From Candidatus Thioglobus sp. (GTDB taxonomy: Bacteria; Pseudomonadota; Gammaproteobacteria; PS1; Pseudothioglobaceae), in assembly GCA_018644675.1 (NCBI GenBank), contig JABGQC010000008.1:1-37286 (forward strand): a DNA stretch of 37,286 nt, written 5' to 3'. Shown in pieces: positions 9,440-18,417 of this stretch (position 1 is its first letter; every line of letters begins with the position of its first letter). The notes beneath the pieces are model-generated. The model had not been told where the DNA came from, searched no databases, and was given only the letters and a program-made list of their open reading frames with translations. A program made the translations under genes and the position numbers.

Positions 9440-10303
9440 ATGGCAGCTGGAAAGGAAATTAGAACGCAGATTGCGAGTATTAAAAATACTCAGAAGATCA
9501 CATCGGCCATGGAAATGGTGGCAGCGTCTAAAATGAAAAAATCTCAACAAAGAATGGAGGCATCACGTCCTTATTCTGAGAGAATTACAAAGGTGATTGG
9601 CCACTTGGCGAATGCACATCCAGAGTTTGAACATCCTTATATGAAAGAGGTGGGTGAGCTTAAGCGGATTGGAATTATCATCATTTCCAGTGACCGAGGC
9701 TTATGTGGCGGTTTAAATACTAATTTATTTAGAAGTTTATTAAAAGAAGTTGCTGACTATCAAGCCAAAGGAATTGAGGTTGATATTTGCACGATTGGTA
9801 AGAAAGCCACTTCATTCTTTAAAAATTCTGGATTAGGAATTAAGTCGGTATTGACAGATCTTGGTGATGCGCCACACTTTGACGACCTATTAGGTACTGT
9901 TAAGGTCATGTTAGATGCTTATGATAATGATGAAATTCAGCAATTATCAGTAGCTTATAACAGGTTTGAAAATACCATGACTCAGGTGCCAACGACAGCA
10001 CAGCTCATTCCAATGATTGCTTCAGAAGCTGAAGGCATGAGTCATCGATGGGACTACATTTATGAGCCTGATGCAGAAGAAGCATTAAGCGCTTTGTTGG
10101 TTAGATATATTGAGGCAATTGTTTACCAGGGGTTGGTTGAAAACATCGCTTGTGAACAATCTTCACGAATGATTGCTATGAAGAGTGCAACTGACAATGC
10201 TGGTGATATGGTTGACGAGTTAGAATTGGTTTACAATAAAGCAAGACAGGCTGCAATTACTCAAGAGATCTCTGAGATTGTGAGTGGTGCAGCAGCAGTA
10301 TAA
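9440..10303 (+). CDS. atpG: F1Fo ATP synthase subunit gamma
   Basis: Central rotor shaft that turns inside the alpha3beta3 ring. 287 residues, as in Escherichia coli. The N-terminal helix carries the family pattern [19 protein letters not shown] followed by [10 protein letters not shown]; a Rossmann-like middle contains [19 protein letters not shown]; and the C-terminal helix ends [14 protein letters not shown]...[17 protein letters not shown]-type sequence. There is no clear ribosome-binding site in the 9-base gap after atpA, so coupled translation is likely. Confidence 0.97.
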   Translation: MAAGKEIRTQIASIKNTQKITSAMEMVAASKMKKSQQRMEASRPYSERITKVIGHLANAHPEFEHPYMKEVGELKRIGIIIISSDRGLCGGLNTNLFRSLLKEVADYQAKGIEVDICTIGKKATSFFKNSGLGIKSVLTDLGDAPHFDDLLGTVKVMLDAYDNDEIQQLSVAYNRFENTMTQVPTTAQLIPMIASEAEGMSHRWDYIYEPDAEEALSALLVRYIEAIVYQGLVENIACEQSSRMIAMKSATDNAGDMVDELELVYNKARQAAITQEISEIVSGAAAV

Positions 10304-10309
10304 AATTAA

Positions 10310-11719
<1,410 letters not shown>

Positions 11720-12136
11720 ATGTCAATGATTCAGGTCGATATCGTAAGTGCTACAGAGTCTCTTTACTCAGGTGAAGTGAAATGTGTATTTGCGCCTGGT
11801 AGTAATGGTGAGCTAGGTATTTATCCTCAGCATTTACCATTACTGTCAACGCTACGTCCTGGTGAAGTTCGTGTTGAAACAGATAAAGGCATGGAGTCAA
11901 TCTATGTTTCTGGCGGTATTGTTGAGGTTCAGCCTTCATTGGTTACGATCTTTTCCGATACGGCGATTCGTGCCCACGACTTAGACGAGTCTAAGGCATT
12001 AGAAGCAAAACAAAGAGCTGAAGAGGCTATGGCTAACGCGGATACGGATCAAGACATTTCATCAACTCAAGCAGCGCTTGCAGAGTCTATGGCTCAATTG
12101 CAAATAATTTCTAAGATGAGAGGAAAAAAACTTTAA
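11720..12136 (+). CDS. atpC: F1Fo ATP synthase subunit epsilon
   Basis: Rotor subunit that couples gamma to the c-ring and inhibits ATP hydrolysis. 138 residues: the N-terminal beta-sandwich includes the family marker FAPGSNGELGIYPQHLPLLSTL near residues 24-45, and two C-terminal helices follow (DESKALEAKQRAEEAMAN, then a second to the end). Starts immediately after the atpD stop. It ends overlapping by 4 bases the last codons of the convergent MGMT-like gene, and the operon's likely terminator lies 45 bases further on, inside that gene. The usual gammaproteobacterial neighbour glmU is not here but about 15 kb away. Confidence 0.96.
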   Translation: MSMIQVDIVSATESLYSGEVKCVFAPGSNGELGIYPQHLPLLSTLRPGEVRVETDKGMESIYVSGGIVEVQPSLVTIFSDTAIRAHDLDESKALEAKQRAEEAMANADTDQDISSTQAALAESMAQLQIISKMRGKKL

Positions 12137-12432
12137 AGACAAATAGCTTTAAAATTTACAACCTTGTTGTTGACCACTTGAACGCCTTCTTTTTGAAGGC
12201 GTTTTTGTTTTAAGCTTGATCCAAAAGCGTATTCACCTAATTCACCATTAGATTTCACTACTCGGTGACAGGGCACTTCAGGTGCATTGGGGTTTTTATT
12301 CATCGCTGTTCCCACCGCTCTATATGCTTTGGGATGGTTTATGAGTTTGGCTAGATTTTTATAGGTAATTACTGAGCCAGATGGTACGTTAGCTTTAAGT
12401 GTTTTGTAGCAAAGTCTTTGAAAATCTGTCAT
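12133..12432 (-). CDS. Short MGMT-family protein (alkyltransferase DNA-binding domain only)
   Basis: 99-residue protein made only of the C-terminal domain of O6-alkylguanine-DNA alkyltransferases. It has the winged-helix part (SVITYKNLAKLI), the YRAVGTAMNKNP segment that carries the flipped-base arginine, and the active-site PCHRV at residues 54-58 with the acceptor cysteine C55. Because the cysteine is present, unlike in the alkyltransferase-like Atl proteins where it is replaced by tryptophan or alanine, methyl transfer is possible; the N-terminal RNase H-like domain of Ada/Ogt is missing. Known short MGMT-family proteins bind alkylated DNA and recruit nucleotide excision repair. Start overlaps the kdsC stop by 4 bases, placing it last in the rpmH-yidC operon. 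Confidence 0.85.
   Translation of the reverse strand: MTDFQRLCYKTLKANVPSGSVITYKNLAKLINHPKAYRAVGTAMNKNPNAPEVPCHRVVKSNGELGEYAFGSSLKQKRLQKEGVQVVNNKVVNFKAICL
12181..12208 (+). terminator. Rho-independent terminator of the atp operon, inside the convergent MGMT-like gene
   Basis: Perfect 9-base stem AACGCCTTC (12181-12189) / GAAGGCGTT (12195-12203) with a T5 loop, followed by TTTGTTTT. It is 45 bases beyond the atpC stop and has a T-run only in the plus direction, so it fits the end of the ATP synthase message. It lies within codons of the minus-strand MGMT-like gene (residues about 76-84). Confidence 0.75.
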
Positions 12433-12962
12433 ACCAAATAAGAACTCATGGCGGAATCATACTTGTCTTGTGCTTTTAAGATAAAGTCACAAGCTTCTCG
12501 AACCGCACCATGGCCACCACGTTTATCGGTAATTAAGCAGGCGTTGTCTTTGACTAATTCGTGTGCATTGGCTACAGCAATTGGCAGACCTATATTGCGC
12601 ATCACCGGCAGGTCAATAATGTCATCGCCCACATAGGCCACTTGTTCAGCATTTAAAGAGAGTTTTTCTAAGAGCTCATTGAAGGCAATGAGCTTATCAC
12701 TTTGGCCTTGATAGAAATGCTCGATTCCTAAGTTTTTCATTCTATGAGCAACATTGGGCGTGTCTCTAGCACTGATGACGGCAGGTTCTACACCATTTTG
12801 TTTGAGTAGTTTAATGCCCAATCCGTCTAATGAATTGAAGCGCTTAAGCTCAATACCCTCGTCTGAGAAATATAAGCCACCATCAGTTAATACGCCATCA
12901 ACATCAAAGATGATGAGCTTGATGGTTTTAGCTCTTAGGTAAGCTTTGTTTAGTAATTTCAT
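12429..12962 (-). CDS. kdsC: 3-deoxy-D-manno-octulosonate 8-phosphate phosphatase
   Basis: HAD-superfamily phosphatase that releases phosphate from KDO-8-phosphate in LPS inner-core synthesis. 177 residues, the size of cap-less KdsC. The catalytic motif FDVDGVLTDG has D20 and D22; motif II is the AVISARDTPNVAHR segment, and motif IV is AYVGDDIIDLPVM. These match KdsC closely rather than other HAD phosphatases. Both ends overlap neighbours by 4 bases (ampD upstream, MGMT-like downstream), typical of a translationally coupled operon. Other kds genes are not in the window. Confidence 0.92.
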   Translation of the reverse strand: MKLLNKAYLRAKTIKLIIFDVDGVLTDGGLYFSDEGIELKRFNSLDGLGIKLLKQNGVEPAVISARDTPNVAHRMKNLGIEHFYQGQSDKLIAFNELLEKLSLNAEQVAYVGDDIIDLPVMRNIGLPIAVANAHELVKDNACLITDKRGGHGAVREACDFILKAQDKYDSAMSSYLV

Positions 12963-13477
12963 ATGACTTTACTCCATTCAAATGCAGGGCCAGGGTCAGT
13001 TTTTCTGCCAGGTGCAATATCACTATGGCCAACAACATCGCTAATCGGATAGTGAGATTTTAAAGTTGATAATACTTGATTTAGTCTATCGTATTGTTGT
13101 GTTTCATATTCGATATGATCAGCGCCTTCTAGCTCGATGCCTATTGAATAGTTATTACAATCTGGAATTTTATTAAATATAGACGCCCCTGCATGCCACG
13201 CACGCTGATCAAAATCAACAAATTGTGTCACGCTTCCGTCTCGCTTGATAAGCAGGTGTGCTGAAACCTTTACTGTTTCGATTTGTTTGAAATATGGATG
13301 TTTACTTGCGTCAAGCTGATTAGTAAAGAAATCTTCAATATAGTTGTTGTTAAATTTGCCTGGTGGCAATGAGATGTTGTGAACAACAACCAGGGTTATG
13401 CTGGCCTTATCTGGACGCTGATTGAAGTTTACAGTAGGTGAGTATTTTGCAATATCTAAGCGATGATTTGTAATCAT
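12959..13477 (-). CDS. ampD: 1,6-anhydro-N-acetylmuramyl-L-alanine amidase AmpD
   Basis: Cytoplasmic zinc amidase that recycles anhydromuropeptides in peptidoglycan turnover. 172 residues with no export signal, consistent with AmpD rather than the lipoprotein AmiD. Zinc ligands are visible as H33 (LVVVHNISLPPG), H151 (VVGHSDIAPGRKTDPG) and D161. WHAG (residues 94-97) and SIGIELEG are further Amidase_2 marks. It follows the dioxygenase gene after 2 bases. In enterobacteria AmpD activity affects beta-lactamase induction through AmpR, but no ampR or ampC is seen here. Confidence 0.93.
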   Translation of the reverse strand: MITNHRLDIAKYSPTVNFNQRPDKASITLVVVHNISLPPGKFNNNYIEDFFTNQLDASKHPYFKQIETVKVSAHLLIKRDGSVTQFVDFDQRAWHAGASIFNKIPDCNNYSIGIELEGADHIEYETQQYDRLNQVLSTLKSHYPISDVVGHSDIAPGRKTDPGPAFEWSKVI

Positions 13478-13479
13478 GA

Positions 13480-14346
13480 CTAAGATTGTACGCGATTAAA
13501 ATAGCGCCCTCTTAACATTAACCTAGGGGATTTTGCTTGGTCAGTAAAGGTGGATCGTTTGTGCAAGATATTGTTGCACAAAAGACCTTGGTTGGCATGC
13601 ATTGTGTGTTTGAAGTGATAAGGTGTATTACCGGCTAAAAGCTTATCAAGTAACTCAACAGCTTGTTTGATTTCAGCGGAATCGTAAAAAGCAACGTTTT
13701 TCTTCCTCTGGGTGTAGCGCATGTATAGCTCACTTGTTGCCTCATCTGTAAAAAAAATTGGCCCAATAGAACTTTTACGTCGAGTTTGGCCATCAACCAT
13801 ATGTGCTGGTATAGTCATGGCTTGTGAGTGAGTGAGGGCTGCTGTAACATCTGGATTTTCTTCTCTTAGGAGTAGATAGGCCATTTGCTGGTCAATCCAT
13901 TGGTTTTCACCTCCTTGTTGTGCCGGATTAACGCAGAACAAAGAAAAGGCTCGAATCCGATCTTCAACCGAATTGTAGTAGCCATCTGTATGCCAGCCAA
14001 TGGCTCGATTTGTATAAGGAATAAATTCAGCCTGATTTTGATCGACACTCTGGGTAATGTGAGCTAAGCCCTGGTTTTTAACATACAGATGTTGATCATA
14101 AGATTCAAGCCCAAATTGCTGATTAAAGCTAACAATGCTTAATTCGTAGTCTTGTTGGACGGGCGTGCTGAATAACGCAAAGTTATTAACTCGACATAAG
14201 TGGCTTATTTGATCTTTTTCAGATTTTAACAGCTGATTGGGATTGCTAACTTCTACTAAGCAATGTTCAATATTAGTCTGGGCATTGGCAAGTTTTTCAT
14301 CTCGCCAAAATTGGTAGTCATCTGTTGAAGTGACTACATTAGCCAT
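13480..14346 (-). CDS. TauD/TfdA-type Fe(II)/2-oxoglutarate dioxygenase
   Basis: Likely non-haem iron oxygenase using 2-oxoglutarate; substrate unknown. Counting from the ATG at 14346 (288 residues), the iron-binding triad is H119-x-D121 (GWHTDGYYN) and H262 (NNILHKRSTF), with the 2-oxoglutarate arginine probably in RLMLRGRYF near the C-terminus. A TTG at 14379 would add 11 residues and deepen the overlap with yidC from 8 to 41 bases; neither start has a good ribosome-binding site, so the ATG is preferred. No sulfonate transport or taurine genes lie nearby, so taurine desulfonation should not be assumed. Its place between yidC and ampD is unusual for this operon. Confidence 0.8.
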   Translation of the reverse strand: MANVVTSTDDYQFWRDEKLANAQTNIEHCLVEVSNPNQLLKSEKDQISHLCRVNNFALFSTPVQQDYELSIVSFNQQFGLESYDQHLYVKNQGLAHITQSVDQNQAEFIPYTNRAIGWHTDGYYNSVEDRIRAFSLFCVNPAQQGGENQWIDQQMAYLLLREENPDVTAALTHSQAMTIPAHMVDGQTRRKSSIGPIFFTDEATSELYMRYTQRKKNVAFYDSAEIKQAVELLDKLLAGNTPYHFKHTMHANQGLLCNNILHKRSTFTDQAKSPRLMLRGRYFNRVQS

Positions 14347-15955
14347 TAATGCGCTTGTTGATAAACCATTGTTGTGCAATTGATAAGATGTTGTTAATCA
14401 CCCAGTAAAGTACCAATCCTGATGGGAACCACAAAAAGAATATAGTAAATACAAAAGGCAATGCCATCATAATTTTTGCTTGCATTGGGTCAGGTGGCGG
14501 CGGGTTAAGCTTCTGTTGTACAAACATAGATGCACCCATAATGAGTGGCAAGATATAGAATGGATCTGGAGCGGCTAAATCGAGCAAATACCAGAAAGGC
14601 GTTTGACGCAATTCGACCATTTCTAATAGCACCCAATATAGTGAAATAAATACTGGAATCTGCACTAAGATTGGTAAACAACCGGCCGCTGGATTAATCT
14701 TTTCCTTGCGATACAACTCCATGGTCTTTTGGCCCATTTTTTCTTTGTCATCGCCATAAGTTTCTTTAAGTTTGGCCAATCTTGGAGATAGTTTTCTCAT
14801 GCCAGCCATTGATCGATAAGATTTTTCACTGAGTTTGTAAAAGGCCAGCTTGATTAAGATGGTAAGAATAATAATGGCATATCCCCAAGATCCAACATAG
14901 TCATAAATCCAGTTAAGGATTTCAGAGAGTGGCTTGGCAATAATAAACAAAATGCCGTAATCTACTGTTTTATCGAGTCCTGGCGCTAGGTTATCTATAC
15001 GAGATTGCTCTTTAGGGCCAATGTATAAAGCATTAGTACCAAGTGTTGTGGTTGAACCAGGCGCAACACTTTGAGCGGTATTTACAATGGTTAGTAGGTA
15101 TTTGCCGTTGTTAACTTTGGCAGAGTAATTGTGTGTTTCTTGTGCCTGTGGAATCATGGCAACAAAGAAATAGTGCTGAATCATTGCCAGCCAGCCGCCC
15201 TTGGAGGTGGTTTCTGGCTGTTCATCAAACTCATCAAATTCTATTTTTTCATAGACTTCTTGGTCGTCATACTTTGCACCGCCAGTATAAGTCGGCATCA
15301 TCATATTAGACTGATCTAGTGCATTGCGCACGAGCTGGGTGTAGCTAGTAACATCAATATTATTATTTGAGTTGTTGTTAACTTGGTAATCTATATTAAC
15401 AACATAACTACCTTGAGTAAAGTGGTAGTTCTTGGTGACAATAGTGCCATTTTCACCCGTCCATACCAGTGGCACTACTAAGCTATCTCCTTGCATTTGG
15501 TAGTGTGTTTGAGCCGAACTAAATAGCGAATGATGAGTTGGCATTTGCTCGCTTGGTAGTAGTCCGCTTTGTGCCTGGAACAATTCATTAGGTGTGTCGC
15601 TGAGCAATTGAAAGCTTACTTTTGAATTCAGCTCAATAGGATAATCGTTCAGCCATGCATTAGTGATCGTTCCGCCTTTTTGGCTAATTTCTAGTGTTAG
15701 TAAGTCTGTACTAACCGTAACAAATTCGCCACTATTTGATTCTTTGCTAAGTGGGACGTCAGGAGTTGCTTCTGTGCGAATTGCACTTGGTACATTTGCA
15801 TTGGCGCTTTTTGTTGCGCTTTTGGTATTTTCAGTTTTTGCTTGATAGAGTAAATTGCCATTGGCGTCAACAGCGTGCTGTCTATCCCACTGCTCATTGA
15901 GCAGGAAAATACTAAGAAAAATTGCAATAATTAGGAAGAATTTTTGATTGTTCAT
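14339..15955 (-). CDS. yidC: Membrane protein insertase YidC
   Basis: Inserts and folds inner-membrane proteins, including the c subunit of ATP synthase, alone or with SecYEG. 538 residues: an N-terminal anchor (KFFLIIAIFLSIFLLNEQW), a large periplasmic beta-domain of about 300 residues typical of Gram-negative YidC, and five C-terminal helices beginning near YDYVGSWGYAIIILTILIKL. The conserved arginine of the hydrophilic groove is probably in SYRSMAGMRKLSPRL, and PILVQIPVFISLYWVL and SGLVLYWVINNILSIAQQW are signature helices. Separated from yidD by 26 bases. Confidence 0.97.
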   Translation of the reverse strand: MNNQKFFLIIAIFLSIFLLNEQWDRQHAVDANGNLLYQAKTENTKSATKSANANVPSAIRTEATPDVPLSKESNSGEFVTVSTDLLTLEISQKGGTITNAWLNDYPIELNSKVSFQLLSDTPNELFQAQSGLLPSEQMPTHHSLFSSAQTHYQMQGDSLVVPLVWTGENGTIVTKNYHFTQGSYVVNIDYQVNNNSNNNIDVTSYTQLVRNALDQSNMMMPTYTGGAKYDDQEVYEKIEFDEFDEQPETTSKGGWLAMIQHYFFVAMIPQAQETHNYSAKVNNGKYLLTIVNTAQSVAPGSTTTLGTNALYIGPKEQSRIDNLAPGLDKTVDYGILFIIAKPLSEILNWIYDYVGSWGYAIIILTILIKLAFYKLSEKSYRSMAGMRKLSPRLAKLKETYGDDKEKMGQKTMELYRKEKINPAAGCLPILVQIPVFISLYWVLLEMVELRQTPFWYLLDLAAPDPFYILPLIMGASMFVQQKLNPPPPDPMQAKIMMALPFVFTIFFLWFPSGLVLYWVINNILSIAQQWFINKRING

Positions 15956-15981
15956 CGGGTTTAATTTTAATTAAAGTTAAA

Positions 15982-16197
15982 TTATTTTTTTGGTACCGGG
16001 TCGAAGCCGCCTTCATGCCAAGGATGGCACTTGCCTATGCGTTTTGCACCAAGTGCAAAGCCCTTGATAAGTCCATGCTCCTTGACAGAGTCATAAGCAT
16101 ATTGCGAGCACGTTGGCTGAAAGCGACAATTTGAGCCGAGCAAGGGACTGATAAACAGCTGGTAGAATTTAATTGGTATTAGCAATAGTTGGCGCAT
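15982..16197 (-). CDS. yidD: Membrane protein insertion efficiency factor YidD
   Basis: Small membrane-associated protein that assists YidC-dependent insertion. 71 residues with the family pattern [24 protein letters not shown] at positions 12-35, where the two cysteines and prolines are conserved, and the [15 protein letters not shown] ending. The rnpA stop codon directly abuts its ATG, as in the widespread rpmH-rnpA-yidD-yidC cluster. Confidence 0.95.
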   Translation of the reverse strand: MRQLLLIPIKFYQLFISPLLGSNCRFQPTCSQYAYDSVKEHGLIKGFALGAKRIGKCHPWHEGGFDPVPKK

Positions 16198-16539
16198 TTA
16201 TTTAGCCACCACTTGATTAAACAGACTTAGCAAATCTTCTGCTATAGCAGCATTACTAGCCGGCTTAGCATGCTTAGCCATCACTACAAATTCCCAGTTA
16301 TTAAGCTGTGCTTGGTTTAGTCTAAAGGTTTCACGCGCTAATCGTTTAAAGCGATTACGTTCAACCGCTAGACGATGTACTTTTTTAGAAATTGCCAGAC
16401 CGAGTTTTGCTCGAGAATCATCTGTCTTAATAGACATAACCTGCCAATATTTTCCCCTAGTCATTTTTCCATTATTAAAAATGGATTTATATTCGCTAGG
16501 TTTTAATACTTTAGATTGGCGGGTTAATCTAAAAGACAT
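16198..16539 (-). CDS. rnpA: Ribonuclease P protein component
   Basis: Protein subunit of RNase P, which trims the 5' leader of precursor tRNAs and helps the RNA subunit bind substrate. 113 residues, with the family signature KVHRLAVERNRFKRLARETFR near residues 53-73 (RNR motif) and an N-terminal RLTRQSKVLKPSEYKSIF segment. Lies 13 bases after rpmH. The RNA subunit gene rnpB was not seen in this window. Confidence 0.95.
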   Translation of the reverse strand: MSFRLTRQSKVLKPSEYKSIFNNGKMTRGKYWQVMSIKTDDSRAKLGLAISKKVHRLAVERNRFKRLARETFRLNQAQLNNWEFVVMAKHAKPASNAAIAEDLLSLFNQVVAK

Positions 16540-16552
16540 CTGAAAATTAGGA

Positions 16553-16693
16553 TTAAGCTGTTAAGCGCTTACGTCCTTTTCTTCTGCGTGCGTTAACAAC
16601 TGCACGTCCTGCTTTTGTACTCATTCTTGATCTGAAACCGTGCTTACGCTTACGCTTAATAACACTCGGTTGAAAGGTTCTCTTTTGCTTCAT
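16553..16693 (-). CDS. rpmH: 50S ribosomal protein L34
   Basis: 46-residue, highly basic protein read from the ATG at 16693 on the minus strand. It contains [16 protein letters not shown] and ends [11 protein letters not shown], both diagnostic for L34. The N-terminus is [10 protein letters not shown], two residues longer than the common MKRTFQPS form. It heads the rpmH-rnpA-yidD-yidC cluster. In many gammaproteobacteria dnaA and the replication origin lie just upstream of rpmH, but here the divergent neighbour is dprA. Confidence 0.97.
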   Translation of the reverse strand: MKQKRTFQPSVIKRKRKHGFRSRMSTKAGRAVVNARRRKGRKRLTA

Positions 16694-16826
16694 AATGGAT
16701 ATTGTTCAATAAAATCTTGCAATTTTACCATAACTTAATGAGATTTGCATTAACTGTGACGAATATAGCTTCTATAGTTATAAGGTGCTACAATGACACC
16801 TATTTTAAATTTAAAGCAGGTTTTTA

Positions 16827-17915
16827 ATGGATTTGGTGTATTGGTTGATGTTGTTAAAAGCGCCACATTTGGGCGTTAAAACATTTTATAAGGCTTTGCA
16901 ATATTTTGAGACGCCTCAGCAAGTTTTTCTTGCCAGTTCTCGTGATAGACTCAACTCTGGGTTATTTAAAAAGCCAACTCTGGCTTATCTTGAGTCGGCC
17001 GATAGTTCACTCGTCAAGGCAGATCTTGACTGGATGCAAAAACAGGATTGCCACATCTTAACATTAATTGATGAGCGCTATCCGTCACAACTTAAAACCA
17101 TTTCCGATCCGCCACCAATACTGTATGTTAGGGGAGAGGTTGCTTGTCTAAAGGAGCCTCAATTGGCAATTGTTGGAAGTAGAAATCCAACTACAGGTGG
17201 AAAGCAAAATGCTCAACAGTTTGCAGCTGACTTGGCCAAATTAGGCCTAGTGATTACCTCGGGTATGGCTAGCGGTATCGATGCACAGGCACATATTGGT
17301 GCATTAGAGCAAGGTGCAAAAACCATTGCCGTATGTGGTACGGGGCTTGATAGAATTTATCCAGCCAAACACAAATCTTTAGCCCATCAAATTTCTCTAC
17401 AAGGTGCGCTTATCTCAGAATTTTCAATTGGCACATCACCAATGGCCAGCAATTTTCCAAGGCGTAACCGACTGATTAGTGGTCTGAGTCTTGGCACGTT
17501 AGTAGTTGAGGCGAGTATTAAAAGTGGCACCATGATTACCGCCCGACTGGCTGCCGATCAAGGTAAAGAAGTATTCGCCATTCCAAGCTCAATCCACAAT
17601 CCCTTGGCTCAAGGATGTCACTATTTGATTAATCAGGGTGCTAAGCTGGCTGGTTGCGTAAATGACATTGTTGAGGAGCTTCCAGAGGGCTTATTGAATG
17701 ATATACTGCCACAGAAATACACCCATTCTATAAAAGAGATGGACAAAACAGGGTCTAAAGTATTAAAATGTCTCAGCTATGAGCCTTTGAGTGTTGATCA
17801 GCTGGTTGAAAAAACCAAGCTCAGCCCACAGATAGTTGCCCAGGAGTTACTCTTATTAGAGCTGGAGAGTAAAGTGGAAAAGACAAATGCACAAGGTTAC
17901 GTATTAATTAAATAA
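16827..17915 (+). CDS. dprA: DNA processing protein DprA
   Basis: Loads RecA onto incoming single-stranded DNA during natural transformation. 362 residues: a short N-terminal helical region (1-100), then the Rossmann-type DprA domain with LAIVGSRNPT (113-122), SGMASGID (145-152), CGTGLDRIYPA (170-180), FPRRNRLISGLS and GTMITARLA, and a C-terminal winged-helix (DML1-like) domain from about residue 300. All expected motifs are intact. It opens a dprA-smg-topA block seen in other gammaproteobacteria. No other competence genes are in the window. Confidence 0.95.
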   Translation: MDLVYWLMLLKAPHLGVKTFYKALQYFETPQQVFLASSRDRLNSGLFKKPTLAYLESADSSLVKADLDWMQKQDCHILTLIDERYPSQLKTISDPPPILYVRGEVACLKEPQLAIVGSRNPTTGGKQNAQQFAADLAKLGLVITSGMASGIDAQAHIGALEQGAKTIAVCGTGLDRIYPAKHKSLAHQISLQGALISEFSIGTSPMASNFPRRNRLISGLSLGTLVVEASIKSGTMITARLAADQGKEVFAIPSSIHNPLAQGCHYLINQGAKLAGCVNDIVEELPEGLLNDILPQKYTHSIKEMDKTGSKVLKCLSYEPLSVDQLVEKTKLSPQIVAQELLLLELESKVEKTNAQGYVLIK

Positions 17916-17925
17916 AATTTATGAC

Positions 17926-18417
17926 ATGACACACAATATTCTCGACGTTCTTACATATATGTTCGACTACCTTTTCGAAGAGGCGGAGCAAGACAACGCA
18001 CACGAAATTAATGATAGCGAATTAAAAGCACACTTATCAGATGCAGGATTTGATGTTGTTGGTATTGATAAAGCACTCAGCTGGTTGGAAAATATTGCCA
18101 CCCTGCAAGATGGAAAAATCAAACCATTTGATCTGATTAATCAAACCAGTATGCGTATTTATACGGATGCAGAGCAATCCAAACTAGATGCTAAGTCACG
18201 CGGGTTTTTACTATTCATGGAAAACGTAGGCCAGCTAGATGCTAATCAACGTGAAATGATTATCGAACAAGTGATGTCGCTTGGCGATACAGGCATTGAT
18301 CTGGAAGATCTTAAATGGGTAGTTATGATGGTATTGGGTAATAGCACAGAGGGTGAAATATCCGCCCAATGGCTAGAATCCATTGTATTTCTTGATGAAA
18401 ACCGAACCTTACAATAA
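17926..18417 (+). CDS. smg: Smg family protein (DUF494)
   Basis: 163-residue acidic, helical protein of the Smg/DUF494 family, whose biochemical role is not established. The N-terminus NILDVLTYMFDYLFEEAE and the segment LKAHLSDAGFDVVGIDKALSWLE match the family, and the C-terminal third has the EDLKWVVMMVLGN block. It lies between dprA and topA, as in many relatives, and its stop codon overlaps the topA ATG by one base, indicating coupled translation. Confidence 0.92.
   Translation: MTHNILDVLTYMFDYLFEEAEQDNAHEINDSELKAHLSDAGFDVVGIDKALSWLENIATLQDGKIKPFDLINQTSMRIYTDAEQSKLDAKSRGFLLFMENVGQLDANQREMIIEQVMSLGDTGIDLEDLKWVVMMVLGNSTEGEISAQWLESIVFLDENRTLQ

Noticed and set aside
14347-14379. TTG start giving the TauD-type gene 11 more residues
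   Set aside because: It lies well inside yidC, has no ribosome-binding site and the extra residues add no family feature.
16694-16826. Replication origin next to rpmH
   Set aside because: No DnaA-box-like sequences, no dnaA gene and only 133 bases of gap.
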